A stretch of 64,000 nucleotides of DNA from Linum tenue (Eukaryota > Streptophyta > Magnoliopsida > Malpighiales > Linaceae): contig CAMGYJ010000006.1 in the NCBI GenBank assembly GCA_946122785.1, positions 41,622,066-41,686,065 of the forward strand, read 5' to 3'. Shown here one piece after another: positions 53,357 through 63,093 of the stretch. The translations under genes were made by a program, and so were the position numbers. The stretch's first letter is position 1. Each line of letters starts with the position of its first letter. Below the pieces are notes generated by a model. It had not been told where the DNA came from and made no database searches. It worked only from the letters and a program-made list of their open reading frames with translations.

Positions 53357-53737
53357 CTATTTGCTACTCTTCCTCGTGAGCTTCCTACCCATTTTGTTAT
53401 CACGAACTTTGGCGTCATCTTTCTCAGCATGCTCGTTGACCGTCGCGGTACTGTTGTCTTCGTGGTCATCACCCATTTGGTCCACCACGTCATGATCTCT
53501 CTCATCACCGATCTCGTCGGCAGATGACGTCATTGCTGCAGCATTGCCCGTACGGCATCGGTTTATCGCCAAGCAAGGCCTGGTATATGGGTTCGCCGGC
53601 TGCTTAGGGCAAGGTTTCCATCCACCGCAATCCGGTTGATCATAAATGAAAACCCCCGTGTTTATCTGCCCGCCTTGACCTTCCGTCGCCCTCAGTGAAC
53701 ACAAGAAAACCACCGCAAGAGCCAAAATCGTCGCCAT
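53357..53737 (-). CDS. RALF-like secreted peptide precursor, 126 aa
   Basis: A single exon. Residues 1-20 form a classic signal peptide (MATILALAVVFLCSL...TEG). The predicted mature region has four Cys at 37, 43, 55 and 61. Residues 48-62, ANPYTRPCLAINRCR, match the conserved RALF end (NPY-x-R-x-C-x-A-I-x-R-C), with the second Cys pair spaced C-x5-C as in RALFs. The canonical YISY motif and the wide first Cys spacing are absent. RALF peptides bind FERONIA-type receptor kinases and LRX proteins at the cell wall. Unusually, about 60 further residues follow, strongly acidic (70-110) then basic (KMGRKLTRKSSK). One NST glycosylation sequon at 95. Surrounding DNA is the only low-repeat part of the window. 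Confidence 0.8.
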   Translation of the reverse strand: MATILALAVVFLCSLRATEGQGGQINTGVFIYDQPDCGGWKPCPKQPANPYTRPCLAINRCRTGNAAAMTSSADEIGDERDHDVVDQMGDDHEDNSTATVNEHAEKDDAKVRDNKMGRKLTRKSSK

Positions 53738-54107
53738 CGAGAATTATTATGTGGGTTTAAATTCCGGCGGCGCTATTCCACTCTAAATGTTGTTTATGAT
53801 GATAGTAATTAATCGACAGCTTATTATATATGCAAATGATCTCCTTTGGATCAGTTGAATGAATTTCGATTTCACAGAGTAGGTTCTTGTTTATTCCGTT
53901 TCTTGAAAGTCGGAATGTTAGGCTTGATATTCCACTGAGATCCTGTTGTCAGTTCGATATTATTCTTATTTGCAGTTGCAAATCTCCCACTCTGTTATTT
54001 ATGAGCGATTTAGTTGCATAGTACTGATCTCCTTACCTTGCAGTTCACTCCCACTCGAGAAAATAAATTGACTTCTAGAATTATATATGCTGCATTTTAC
54101 TTCAATA
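53738..54107. other. Upstream region of the RALF-like gene
   Basis: No gene. Contains the probable TATA box of the RALF-like gene and about 250 bp of ordinary AT-rich sequence up to the Helitron-like end. Confidence 0.5.
53822..53832 (-). promoter_or_regulatory. Probable TATA box of the RALF-like gene
   Basis: GCATATATAAT on the minus strand, about 90 bp upstream of the ATG, leaving room for a start site roughly 30 bp downstream and a 50-60 base leader. Confidence 0.45.
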
Positions 54108-54145
54108 CTAGGTCTCATACCCGCGCTACGCGCCGGGACTGGTTT
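54108..54145 (-). mobile_element. Probable Helitron 3' end
   Basis: The minus strand has a short GC-rich hairpin (CCCGGCGC..GCGCGGG) ten bases before CTAG, followed by T. This is the usual Helitron terminus (hairpin, CTRR, insertion into AT). The 5' TC end would lie to the right but I cannot place it. The Copia LTR begins 210 bp away. Confidence 0.45.
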
Positions 54146-54354
54146 TAATATGCGAAACATCTTAGGTAAATAAGTGAATTATAAATTAAAATTATAGAAC
54201 AGGAAGGGAAGATTAAGATATTTATTTGTCCCATAATAGTGGCTATCTAAACTACACACAAAAACTAAAAGTTATGGAGTCATACAGTAAGAGGACCGCC
54301 GAACGTTTTACGTGCCACAAAGTAGAGTTAATTTCTATGAAAATCATTATGAAC
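54146..54354. other. Short AT-rich sequence between Helitron end and Copia 3
   Basis: No coding signal and no clear repeat structure. Possibly Helitron interior. Confidence 0.35.
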
Positions 54355-54672
54355 TGTGATAAATTGTACGCGGAACGAGAACGCAGCACATAAATTTTAC
54401 GTGTTATTCCCGATTTGAAAATCAGAACTAATCCACGGGAAAGATGAGCTTCTCCTGCTTGTACTTTTATTACTTCACGTTACAGCTTGAAGCCTTACAG
54501 ACTGGTTTATATAACCCTTTACAAGACTTTAGGGTTATATTACAAAGAGGAATAGGAATTCTTAAACAACAATCAACCGAATCCCTATTGGCATACGTGA
54601 GTATAGCCATGTTAGACGCCGGCTGGACTTGATCCGGCAGGATTTGACTGGACTGGACCTCTCGGCCCAATA
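54355..54672 (-). repeat. Copia 3 3' LTR, about 318 bp
   Basis: Starts TATTGGGCCGAGAGG on the minus strand after the purine tract GCGGGGTCG, the same layout as Copia 2. Shares 'ttacgtg', 'cccgatttgaaaatc', 'gaactaatccacggga' with the Copia 2 LTR. The outer end near 54355 is approximate. Confidence 0.75.
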
Positions 54673-54679
54673 CGACCCC

Positions 54680-55549
54680 GCAAGGTGTACTATGGTTTGT
54701 GGAGGTCACAAACATGCAGCTTGGAGAGGAGAAGCCGAAAACGATCTGAACCGAGACCCTTCGTGAACAAATCCACAACCTGCAGTTGAGAACTGACTTT
54801 GAGAGGAAGAATATCATGAGAGGCTCTTTTTTTGGCGGCGTATATGATACCTGGGCTCCTGTGGGATGTAAGAAAAAGTACTAACTTGACTCTTAGCCTA
54901 AGTATTATTTTTAGTTATTTACTAAAATCCCCGCTCTCGAACGGAGTGACAGTCCATTTCCACATGCTTTGTGCGCTCGTGGAAGACGGGGTTGGCAGCA
55001 ATATGAAAAGCAGCCTGATTATCATAGTACAAAAGTGTAGGAGCGCGCTAAGGTACGCCTAACTCACAAAGCAACCACCATAACCAGAGTAACTCACTGA
55101 CTGTGCTGGCCATATCAAGGTACTCTGCCTCAGCAGACGAACTCGCAACGATCTTCTGTTGTTTGCTGCGCCAAGAGACAGTAGTCGACCCCAAAGACAT
55201 GTAAAAACCACTGGTGGAGCGACAAGCAGTCTGACAACTTCCCCAGTCAACATCACAGTAAGCAACCAGATTACGGGAATTTTCTGCTGAAAATTAAAGA
55301 CCCTGTCGAAGAGACATCTTCAAATACCGAGGAATGCGCATAGTCGCATCCATGTGAGCCTGTGATGGAGCATGCATGAACCGACTGAGAATATTAACAC
55401 CATACGAGATGTCAGGCCGTGTTACAGTGAGATAGAGAAGCCTTCCCACCAAACGGCTATAGGAAGAGCCATCGACCAGAGGACTAGAGTGAGGTTTAGT
55501 GAGTTGGTGGTTTTGTTCGACAGGAAACGCACTAGGACGAGAAGCCAGG
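54680..55549 (-). pseudogene. pol: Copia 3 RNase H and RT end, decayed
   Basis: Aligns with Copia 2 RNase H. Readable stretches include a Y-C-D-x-D-W-G-x-C-Q-region near 55250, SSAEAEYLDMAS near 55120, the CDN-x-A-A-region near 55015 and the FTKGL end near 54760. About 90 bp of unrelated sequence (about 54825-54935) interrupts it, and several stops occur. Ends at the hAT-like target duplication. Confidence 0.8.
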
Positions 55550-56388
55550 CAAAGCAGTTAAAATCGAGATTTTACCTAAAATCGAAAACTGGGGTAAAAT
55601 CAAAATCGTATAATCGAATCGTAAAATCGTAGGATTTTAAGAACCATATAGAACATAGCATATAAGAATATTAATAAGGTAAATTATTAATATCACAAAG
55701 ACACATAGCATTTAAAATGATAATTCAGAAGATTTTTTTTCCATAAGATAATTCTCAAGATTAATGTTCCAAAATCGCTATTTTAATTGTTATTTAATGT
55801 GTAACTCAAAATAATTCATGATGAAGGGATATAGTTCATGGGTTTGGCTCTTATTTTCATGTTATGTCTAGGTTGTTTAACTCAAAGTAATATTTCGACA
55901 TCGTCTACTAAGTATGATTTAAAACTAAAAATAATTGAACTCCAATAAAATAAGTAATGTTAGTGGCTTGGTACAAATATATTCATTAATAAATTAATTA
56001 GTTAATAATGATGTTAGTTCTTACATACTTCCAATATTAGGACAGGTGTTTTACCAATAAGTTAAATGGGGTGAAGGGAAAGAGATTAACCGAACCCTAA
56101 TTTGGTTATTTTAATTATTTTTGAATATTTTTCTAATAGAAAAATATCTGAGAAGATTCCATTGCCCTTTCCGCTGAAACAGTTATACTTATTTTAAATT
56201 GGCTCAAACCACCTATTTTGTTCTCTTACGATCAAAATCCCGATTTCGGTACTATTTATGATTTTAACGATTTTAGTCCCGATTTTAAACGATTTTAAGG
56301 TCCACCGATTTTATAGTAAAATCAAGATCGGAATCCCTAAGTAAAATCCTACGATTTTACGATCAAAATCCCGAATTTGACTGCATTG
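55550..56388. mobile_element. Non-autonomous hAT-like element, family A, copy 3 (839 bp)
   Basis: Ends read CAAAGCAGTTAAAATCG (left) and, reversed, CAATGCAGTCAAATTCGG (right), flanked by a perfect 8-bp duplication AAGCCAGG (55542-55549, 56389-56396). Terminal bases match copies 1 and 2, but the interior is different and AT-rich. Subterminal zones hold many AAAATCG/CGATTTT units, about six on the left and ten on the right. No coding sequence. Inserted between Copia RT and RNase H, as copy 1 was. Confidence 0.87.
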
Positions 56389-56396
56389 AAGCCAGG

Positions 56397-56693
56397 ACGC
56401 ATGCTTCTTCAAGGATGTCCAAGACGTATTTCCGCTGACTAAGAACAATGCCACGAGGATACCAAGCAACCTCAATACCAAGTAAGTACTTCAAAGTACC
56501 TAAGTCCTTGATACTGAAACAGCTGTCAAGAAAACTCTTGACATGAGAGATGAAGTCCAAATCATTACCGGAAAGGAGAACATTGTCGACGTATATAAGA
56601 GCCACGACAAAGGTGGAGCCTTGTCGAAAAATTAACAGAAAATGGTTGGCAAAAGAGGCACGAAAACCCAACTCGTATAAAGCTAACTCGCTC
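56397..56693 (-). pseudogene. pol: Copia 3 RT palm fragment
   Basis: Reads FANHFLLIFRQGSTFVVALIYVDNVLLSGNDLDFISHVKSFLDSCFSIKDLGTLKYLLGIEV and LSQRKYVLDILEEACVL. The catalytic box is Y-V-D-N instead of Y-V-D-D. Cut at its N-terminal side by the Athila LTR. Confidence 0.9.
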
Positions 56694-58329
56694 TGACTAT
56701 CATAATAAAATCCCACCTAAGGTCTAAGTATAAACCTTAGATGGGTGCAATATAGGACAAGTATGTTTAAATATCGACCCGGACCGGTTCATGTACCGCT
56801 ACTTCGACTATTTGAAACATTATCTAGCGGATTGGTTTAGGTGAAAACAAAGGTCTAACACTAAATTGCTTTGCAAAGGTAAAATGGACTTAGCTCTAGT
56901 TGAGAAAGATTCACCTGAGTGATCCTCCCCCTAGCTAACAATTATGACTTGAAGAATCGAACGACCGTGTGTGGTTAGGGGAGCATAACCGCAGGGAAGT
57001 CTAACAAGCATCCAAAGCTACCCTCTTAGCCTATAGGTTGAGGAATGCGATATGATCCAAGCCACTAATGTGACCCTCTCAATCTATCAACTAAGGAATG
57101 GTTAGACTATACTCTCAAATTGGAGTTCGGATGGCCACCCACAACCAAACCCTAAGTGCTAATGCGAAATAGGAGGTTTGCCCTTTAACTAACCTAGAAT
57201 AGGAGGCATAAAATGCCCAAGGAAACCCATCTCAAAATGAGCCTCTTAGGTTAAGGAGGGTTCTCTCTAAATTAGTTTAGGAGGCACTGAATGCCCAAGG
57301 AAACCCAGCGCAAATCGAGCCTCTTTAGGTAAATTAGGTTTCCTCTCTAAACTAGCCTAGGAGGCATAAAATGCCAAAGAACATCCATCTCAAATTGAGC
57401 CTCTTAACCTAAGAAGGTTTCCTCACTAAACTAGCATAGGATGCATGAAATGCACAAAAACACCAATATCAAATTGAGCTTCTTAACCTAAGGAAGTCTC
57501 CTCTCTAATCTAGGTTAGAATGGCAATTAGATTGATTGGCTTTCACACAACACAATCATTTCTGAATAATACCTCCACATTCACATTAAAACACAACCAC
57601 ACACAAATCATTCAATTCATACAAGAATTCACATAATTGTAGCTAGGGTTACAAACACCAAAGTGAAAGAAGGGACTACTCCATGCTAGGAGAAGGAAAA
57701 ACACAAGAGAGGGAAGGGGAAACCATCAAGAAGATGCAAGCCTTGCTCCTTGTGATGAAGAAATCCGGCCTCCTTTGGGGGAGAAATTTCCAAAACCTTG
57801 CTTGGAGATGAAACCCTAGATTTTCCTCTTATTTGGTTTGTCACTTTCTCAATCTAAAATCTAAAGAAAGAGAAGTTTCTCATAATAGGTCTCTCTCCCC
57901 TTTCTTCTTCCTTTCAGATGGCCCGTGAAATTGAAATGCGTCCGTTAACTCAGTACTGAGACCAAAACGCACCGCTTCAATTGCTTGGATTCACGATCAG
58001 TGGCCTCTGTTTACGGTCAGTTGCCTAGGCGTCAGTAACCTGAAAACCCTCTCTAGACGCCCCTCGGTTCACACGTTTTGGCTCTAGTTCATGGCCCTAT
58101 GAGACAGTGAACTCCAACGTCAGGCCGTGAACATTAGTTGTTTCCACCTCTTTGCTCGATCTTTGCTCCTTTTCTTCCAACTTTCGACTCCGGGTTTGGT
58201 TGTACCTGTTAGGATCTGAAATACACTGAAACACAAGCAACCTCGCGTAAAACCAACCTTTTTGGAGTTCAATTACAACAATCATCAAAGAGAATCGGGG
58301 ATAAAAAGTGTACAAGTAGGCCTGAATCA
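56694..58329 (-). repeat. Athila 3' LTR, 1636 bp, minus strand
   Basis: Starts TGATTCAGGCC beside a polypurine tract and ends ...GATAGTCA. U3 (about 57930-58140) carries 'gttcacgg', 'ccgtgaac' and 'aaatgcgtccgttaactcag' motifs. R/U5 holds 'cacttgggtg'-type and 'ctagataatgtttcaaa' blocks. It carries a four-unit tandem repeat. It inserted into Copia 3. Confidence 0.88.
57190..57520 (-). repeat. 78-80 bp tandem repeat in Athila LTR, about four units
   Basis: 'aggaggcataaaatgcc'-type starts recur at 57201, 57279, 57359 and 57438. Same unit as at 48914-49215, in inverse orientation and more diverged. Confidence 0.88.
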
Positions 58330-60120
58330 CTCCCCCACACTTAGATGTTTGCTTGTCCCCAAGAAAACCATTTCACATAAGGTAATCTCTCAACCTAACA
58401 AAATTCTTTGGGGACAAATCAAAGTGCACAAAGTGGCAAATCTTAACGGCTATTGGCAATTAACACATGGACCACCAAAAGCAATACCGACATCCACCAC
58501 AAACGACATTCGAGGTCATCAAAACGGGCTAACGAAAAGTTCTCACCTTGTTCATGAACCAATTCAAGTCGCAACGAGATCACCTATGAACCACAACTAA
58601 CCATGCATAACATTCAAGTCCAAGGAACAAGCGAATGGGCAGCATAGGTCCTCACTGGGGTATGATATGACATGCAAAGCAGGAATGAATCAATCACTCT
58701 CTTGACCAGTGGGGTCGGGACCTTTTTGGTGCAAATAATGTGCACAATCATCAACACTCGGACTTATCGTCTCTTCACCACGGCGGCAACTTCTAAATGT
58801 TAGAGTTCACGGGACGGATGTCATGACTAGCTTGCCCGGAGGTCTTAGACACGGGTTCGAATGACTGGCAATTGTCTTGGACATGGGAAAAGATTTTTTG
58901 GGTCATGGCAAGCACATCATGAGGTCCTACATCTTCACCCTGAACCTGGAGGTTCTATGGTTTAGACTAATAGCCTTCCCTACAAACAATGGCCACTAGC
59001 ATCGGCCAAAAACCTTGATGCTCCCTACCTACCTCTCACCCATCATGAACTACCTTTAAGCGCTCTTCCTCGGTCTACTCTTGCTATCACATTTCGACTT
59101 GGTAGTGAAGGAGTTATAAAACAATATGGGGTTTTCAATGGCTTGAATGCCAAGAAACCCCCCTTAAATTACACTCTTCGAATCTTTTGAGGCACTCTCT
59201 GCTTTATTGACCCCATTTTATTACCTCCTTTTCGTTTTTTTTTTCTTTCTACTTTCCTTTTCTTCTTTTTCTTTTCGTTTTGAGGGGGGTACTAGAGAGT
59301 TAAACTCTTGCCACACTACTTTTAACAACCAATCCTCCTCTTTAAGGACTCACTCCAACACTACTCTTTTCTCTTTCATTCATAGCAAGAACCGCACACA
59401 ATCTTCCTATGTAGAACCTCAATGGAACTCAAAAGCGAGAGCTACGAGACACAAGTACGACACACATATAGACACGAATTAAGGATGGGGGGTCGTTCTA
59501 TCAAACACCATTAAGCTTGCTAGAAAAAAGCTCCTAACATGAGAACGACCCCCTAAGTCACAAGGCTCAAAGGGGTTGACTAGGGAATAAAACATTTGGG
59601 TGTGTACTAATCATATGCCTCCATCATACTCACTAGTGACAACTATGATGTTACTCGCCATGGTAAGAGAGATCTAAGAACACAAGAAGAAAACGATCGG
59701 CTCAAAACTCACATGGCTACCTAGTCACCCAATCATTCATTCCACTTTCACCAAACACAATGCATGGCAATTGTAATCAAAATGTAATCGAGTCAAGACA
59801 TCCATTCATTTTTGCACACATGAGAACTAAACTTTTGCACTATCCTAATGCACCTCTTAGTCATCATTATAGGACACACTCGATCACATGCAACAATTGA
59901 AGGTCAATGGCAATAGACAAGAGATTCTCCTACAAACTGACCACTTTCATCATGCAACATTGCTTGCAGCCCTGAAACTTTTCAAATTTGGGCATACATC
60001 AAGGCTGCAAGCAACATCAATCATACTCACACAAGAATAAGAATAAACTACTCCCCCCCCCCCCCCCCACTTAAGTTCGACATTGCCCTCAATGGCGTAA
60101 GATACGGGTAGAACGATGTT
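58330..60120 (-). mobile_element. Athila 3' noncoding region, minus strand
   Basis: Polypurine tract GTGTGGGGGAG at the LTR, then the 'cttggggacaagcaaac' block, 'gaccagtggggtcggga' (about 58705), 'ggtcttagacacgggttcgaatgactggc' (about 58842), a polypyrimidine tract (59215-59285) bracketed by gcactctct/agagagt, and a second purine tract with a C16 run (60053-60068). Small frames such as 59207-59482 cover the pyrimidine tract and are not conserved. Same layout as the other three copies. Confidence 0.8.
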
Positions 60121-60685
60121 ACCGCTTTGCTTGGTGAGGGAAAGTTAGAATTGTTTCCGGGGTAGAAGATTGAAGCTTCAAGAAGAAGACAAAAAACACA
60201 CATAAACAAACACAACACGACTCGCTCGAGGCGAGGTTATTACACATCACAATACGATAGTAGTAGTTTATGATCACACACACAAAATAAAAGAAAGAAA
60301 AATAAAACAAATGAGTTCAGAGTTCCAAGTGGAGTAGTGGGGCGAAAGGAATCAGCTCTACCATATAACTCCCTCGTCGGCTACCTCTCTCGAGTCGAAG
60401 GCCCTTCATCCTCATCTGGGAGGAGGCCCTAGCGACTAGCCATCTGCTCAAGTAGGTCGGTCTGCCGATCGAGTCGGGAAGTCACCTCCACGATGTGGGT
60501 CTCAAGGCGATCCATCCTCTGGACGAGGGGATTAGCACCGGATGCTACTGTTGCTGCTGATGGTGGTGGTACTGGTGCTGGAGTGCGGGACGCCTGCGGC
60601 GGCCGAGAGCTCGAGCAGGTGGCTACTTTGGAGGTGGGACCTCTGGTGGTAGGGGTAGTCCCTCAATGAACCGAAATGGTCCAAA

Positions 60686-61151
60686 TAGGGATGGCAATTT
60701 TGACCTGACCCGATTTACCCGACCTGTTTGTCCTATTTTGGGGCGGATTAGACCCTCCCCGTAGGCGGGTCGGGGCGAGCATGGGTACCTCTCATCGACC
60801 CGACCTACCTTGACCCGCCCCATTCTCGACCCGTTCTAGCCTAAATTACATATAATCTTAGTCAAATTACTTAGAATTTTCCTCTTATTATATTATATTT
60901 TAGCTATAATAAAGTTGCAATTAAGTGAAACATCAATTTCTTCAATAATTTAACTAGATTTTATCATATTATGGTTTCTTTCTTGGTATTTTAATGAAAA
61001 TAACGAATATTTCTAATGTTTTCACATAAATTACATACTCATTGGATCGACCTGGCCCGACCCGCGCCCCATAATAAATTACACGACCTGCCATGGGGCG
61101 GGTATGGGTATCGAGATACCCCGCCCCAGACCTGCCCCATTTCCATTCCTA
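60686..61151. mobile_element. hAT-like element, family B, 466 bp
   Basis: Left end TAGGGATGGCAATTTTGACC; right end reversed TAGGAATGGAAATGGGGC. Flanked by a perfect 8-bp duplication GGTCCAAA (60678-60685, 61152-61159). GC-rich subterminal units (ggggcgggt, gacccg) at both ends and an AT-rich core. Related to the element at 50303. Non-coding. Confidence 0.85.
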
Positions 61152-61797
61152 GGTCCAAATGATCCCAACAAATACATGAAACGCAAAGGGCTCTCTCCTA
61201 ACCCCATGGAGTACCCCTCATATGTGCAGCCCGCCAGATTGACATTCAAGTGACGGGCGAGACGAGTAATTTAGGGCCCCGTTGATGTGATATATCGTCG
61301 TTTGCCCCTATGGCTCTGGAAAAAGAGGTGGCCAAGACTGAACCAAGATGAAGGTTGCTATACGGATCCGCCATGCAAGCAAACGCCAGTAAGATCCTCT
61401 CGGTTATCTTGTTCGGAATGTGATAGCTCGGGTAGAGGGAACGGGCAAGGAGACATTGTTGATGCGCCATTGTGGCTTGAGTGTGGACGCCAACGTGGGG
61501 GCCGATCAAAACGGTGTTCGTCGGTGCTCCGGGAGGCAAAACCGTCGATTCGTCGCAAACTCTGATGGCATCCTCTTCCCATTCGTCCTCACTCTTGTCG
61601 TAAACTCCCAACGATCGGGCAAACTCGTCAAAAGTCATTTTGTGCCATTCCCCACCCAAGTGGAATTTCACCTTACCCCGCCGATCGCCGAGCGTGCTCT
61701 TGCTCGTGAGGATGGTGAAGGTACTGAAAAACTCGACACACAACTCCTCAAAAATATCACCCTCCATTTCAAGGAGTTGGCGCCATTGTGGGTGCGC

Positions 61798-62860
61798 TAG
61801 GGGTGGGCATCCAGTTCGGTAAACTTAAACCGATCCCAAACCAAACCGAAACCGAATTAGTGTTGTTCGGTTCGAAAATCGGAAAGGAAAAAGGGTTATT
61901 TCCGAAAACAGGGTTGTCACAACCGAACCCGAATTCCGAACCAAGAAACCGAAATTCTGCTATAATACTCACCCAAACCCCCACAGGCTTCAGCCCAACA
62001 AACTCTACAGGCTGCAGCCCTAAAGCCCAAACAGTCTAACAACCCTATCCCCCAAAACCCTAAGCCGACCCTTTGTTTCTTTACTCTTTTGGCACTCGTC
62101 TCTTAGACTCTCACCCCCACTATCTCACACACAACAGCCACCAAAGCGCCAACCCTGCAAAATCAAAGATTGGGGAAAAATAAAATGGGACTTGATTAGA
62201 GATTTGATGAACCCTGACTCTTTTGACAGGGATCTCCCTTTAGAGTAGGCATGCAACCCAAAAACAAAACTTACCTTTGAATTCCTCAAATGCGGTGTCG
62301 TCGTATAGGAGGAAGGGGTCTGGCAGAGTGCTCGTCGATAGTGGGGAAGTTGGTTTTCATGGTGGTGGTGGTGGAAGGAGATCAGATCCGGCCATCGGGG
62401 TTGGTTGCTGCCGATTCTTGATTTTAGAAGGGCGAGAATGGCATGCAAGCATCGGGAGTGAAAGGGACGCGATGGGAGAGGCCGACCCGATGAGGCGACG
62501 ATGAAGGAGCGGAGCGCGACCTCGAAGGAAGAAGAGCTAAGCACGACATGATGTCGAATGGAAGAAGAAAGGACTCGACGGTGCATCCGTCGGCGACTGA
62601 TAGAGCCGATTCTCTGATGTTGCGGCGGCAGAGGGAAGAAGAAAGAGGAGGAAGAGAAATAAATTAGGTTTAATGGGTTGAATTTTGTCAGCGAGATGAT
62701 GAAATAGAGAGAGCGGGGGAGAATATCGGATTGTCGGAGTTTCCATTCCGAACCGAAATATAATTCGGTTCAGAATCGGTTTGAACTTTGACAGACATAT
62801 GGGTATCGGTGATCATCTTTTCGGTCGGTTTGAACCGAACCGACCGAATGCCCACCCCTA
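61798..62860. mobile_element. hAT-like element, family C, 1063 bp
   Basis: Both ends read TAGGGGTGGGCAT inward, flanked by GGGTGCGC (61790-61797) and AGGTGCGC (62861-62868), seven of eight matching. Subterminal zones are full of CGGTT/AACCG units. The ATHILA ORF-1 reading resumes in phase across it. The 153-codon minus frame (62125-62586) has Ser/His-rich sequence and no known domain. A plus-strand GA-rich and GC-rich block at about 62280-62600 resembles a leader/first exon. Confidence 0.82.
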
Positions 62861-63030
62861 AGGTGCGCCACCGCCTCCCTCATGATATCTCTACATTGAA
62901 GGCTATCGAATTGACAAAGTCTAGTTTCCAGTTTTCTCCGAAGTTAGTGCTCGCCCAAAATCGCTTCTTCCTCTCCGTTTTGGGGTCCCTCTCAGTGCCC
63001 CAAGGTACGGGTGGTTCATGCTGACTTTCC

Positions 63031-63093
63031 TGCAAAATCGCACCATATGTGGAAATAATTGTAAATCTCAGCTTATTGGGAGGAAAAAGAATT
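63031..63093 (-). other. Leader before ATHILA ORF-1-type gene
   Basis: Short noncoding sequence between the purine tract and the acceptor-like site. See finding on possible splicing. Confidence 0.4.

Larger units (their letters stand above)
54355..56693 (-). mobile_element. Copia element (copy 3), 3' half
   Basis: LTR, polypurine tract, RNase H and part of RT, related to Copia 2 but clearly diverged. Split by hAT-like copy 3 and cut at 56693 by the Athila LTR. The remainder is not in the window. Confidence 0.88.
60330..63030 (-). pseudogene. ATHILA ORF-1-type gene, split by two hAT-like elements
   Basis: Best-preserved part (61246-61767): MEGDIFEELCVEFFSTF, KVKFHLGGEWHKMTFDEFARSLGVYDKSE, VLLPGAPTNT-like, AHQQCLLARSLYP and ERILLAFACMAD. 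This is typical of the ATHILA ORF-1 family (env position, function unknown). The N-terminal part lies right of the 61798-62860 element: KRFWASTNFGENWKLDFVNSIAFNVE. The C-terminal part, left of the 60686-61151 element, has a coiled-coil-like stretch (RMDRLETHIVEVTSRLDRQTDLLEQMASR) then a stop. A splice-acceptor-like 'cgattttgcag' precedes the N-terminal coding at about 63030. Confidence 0.82.
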
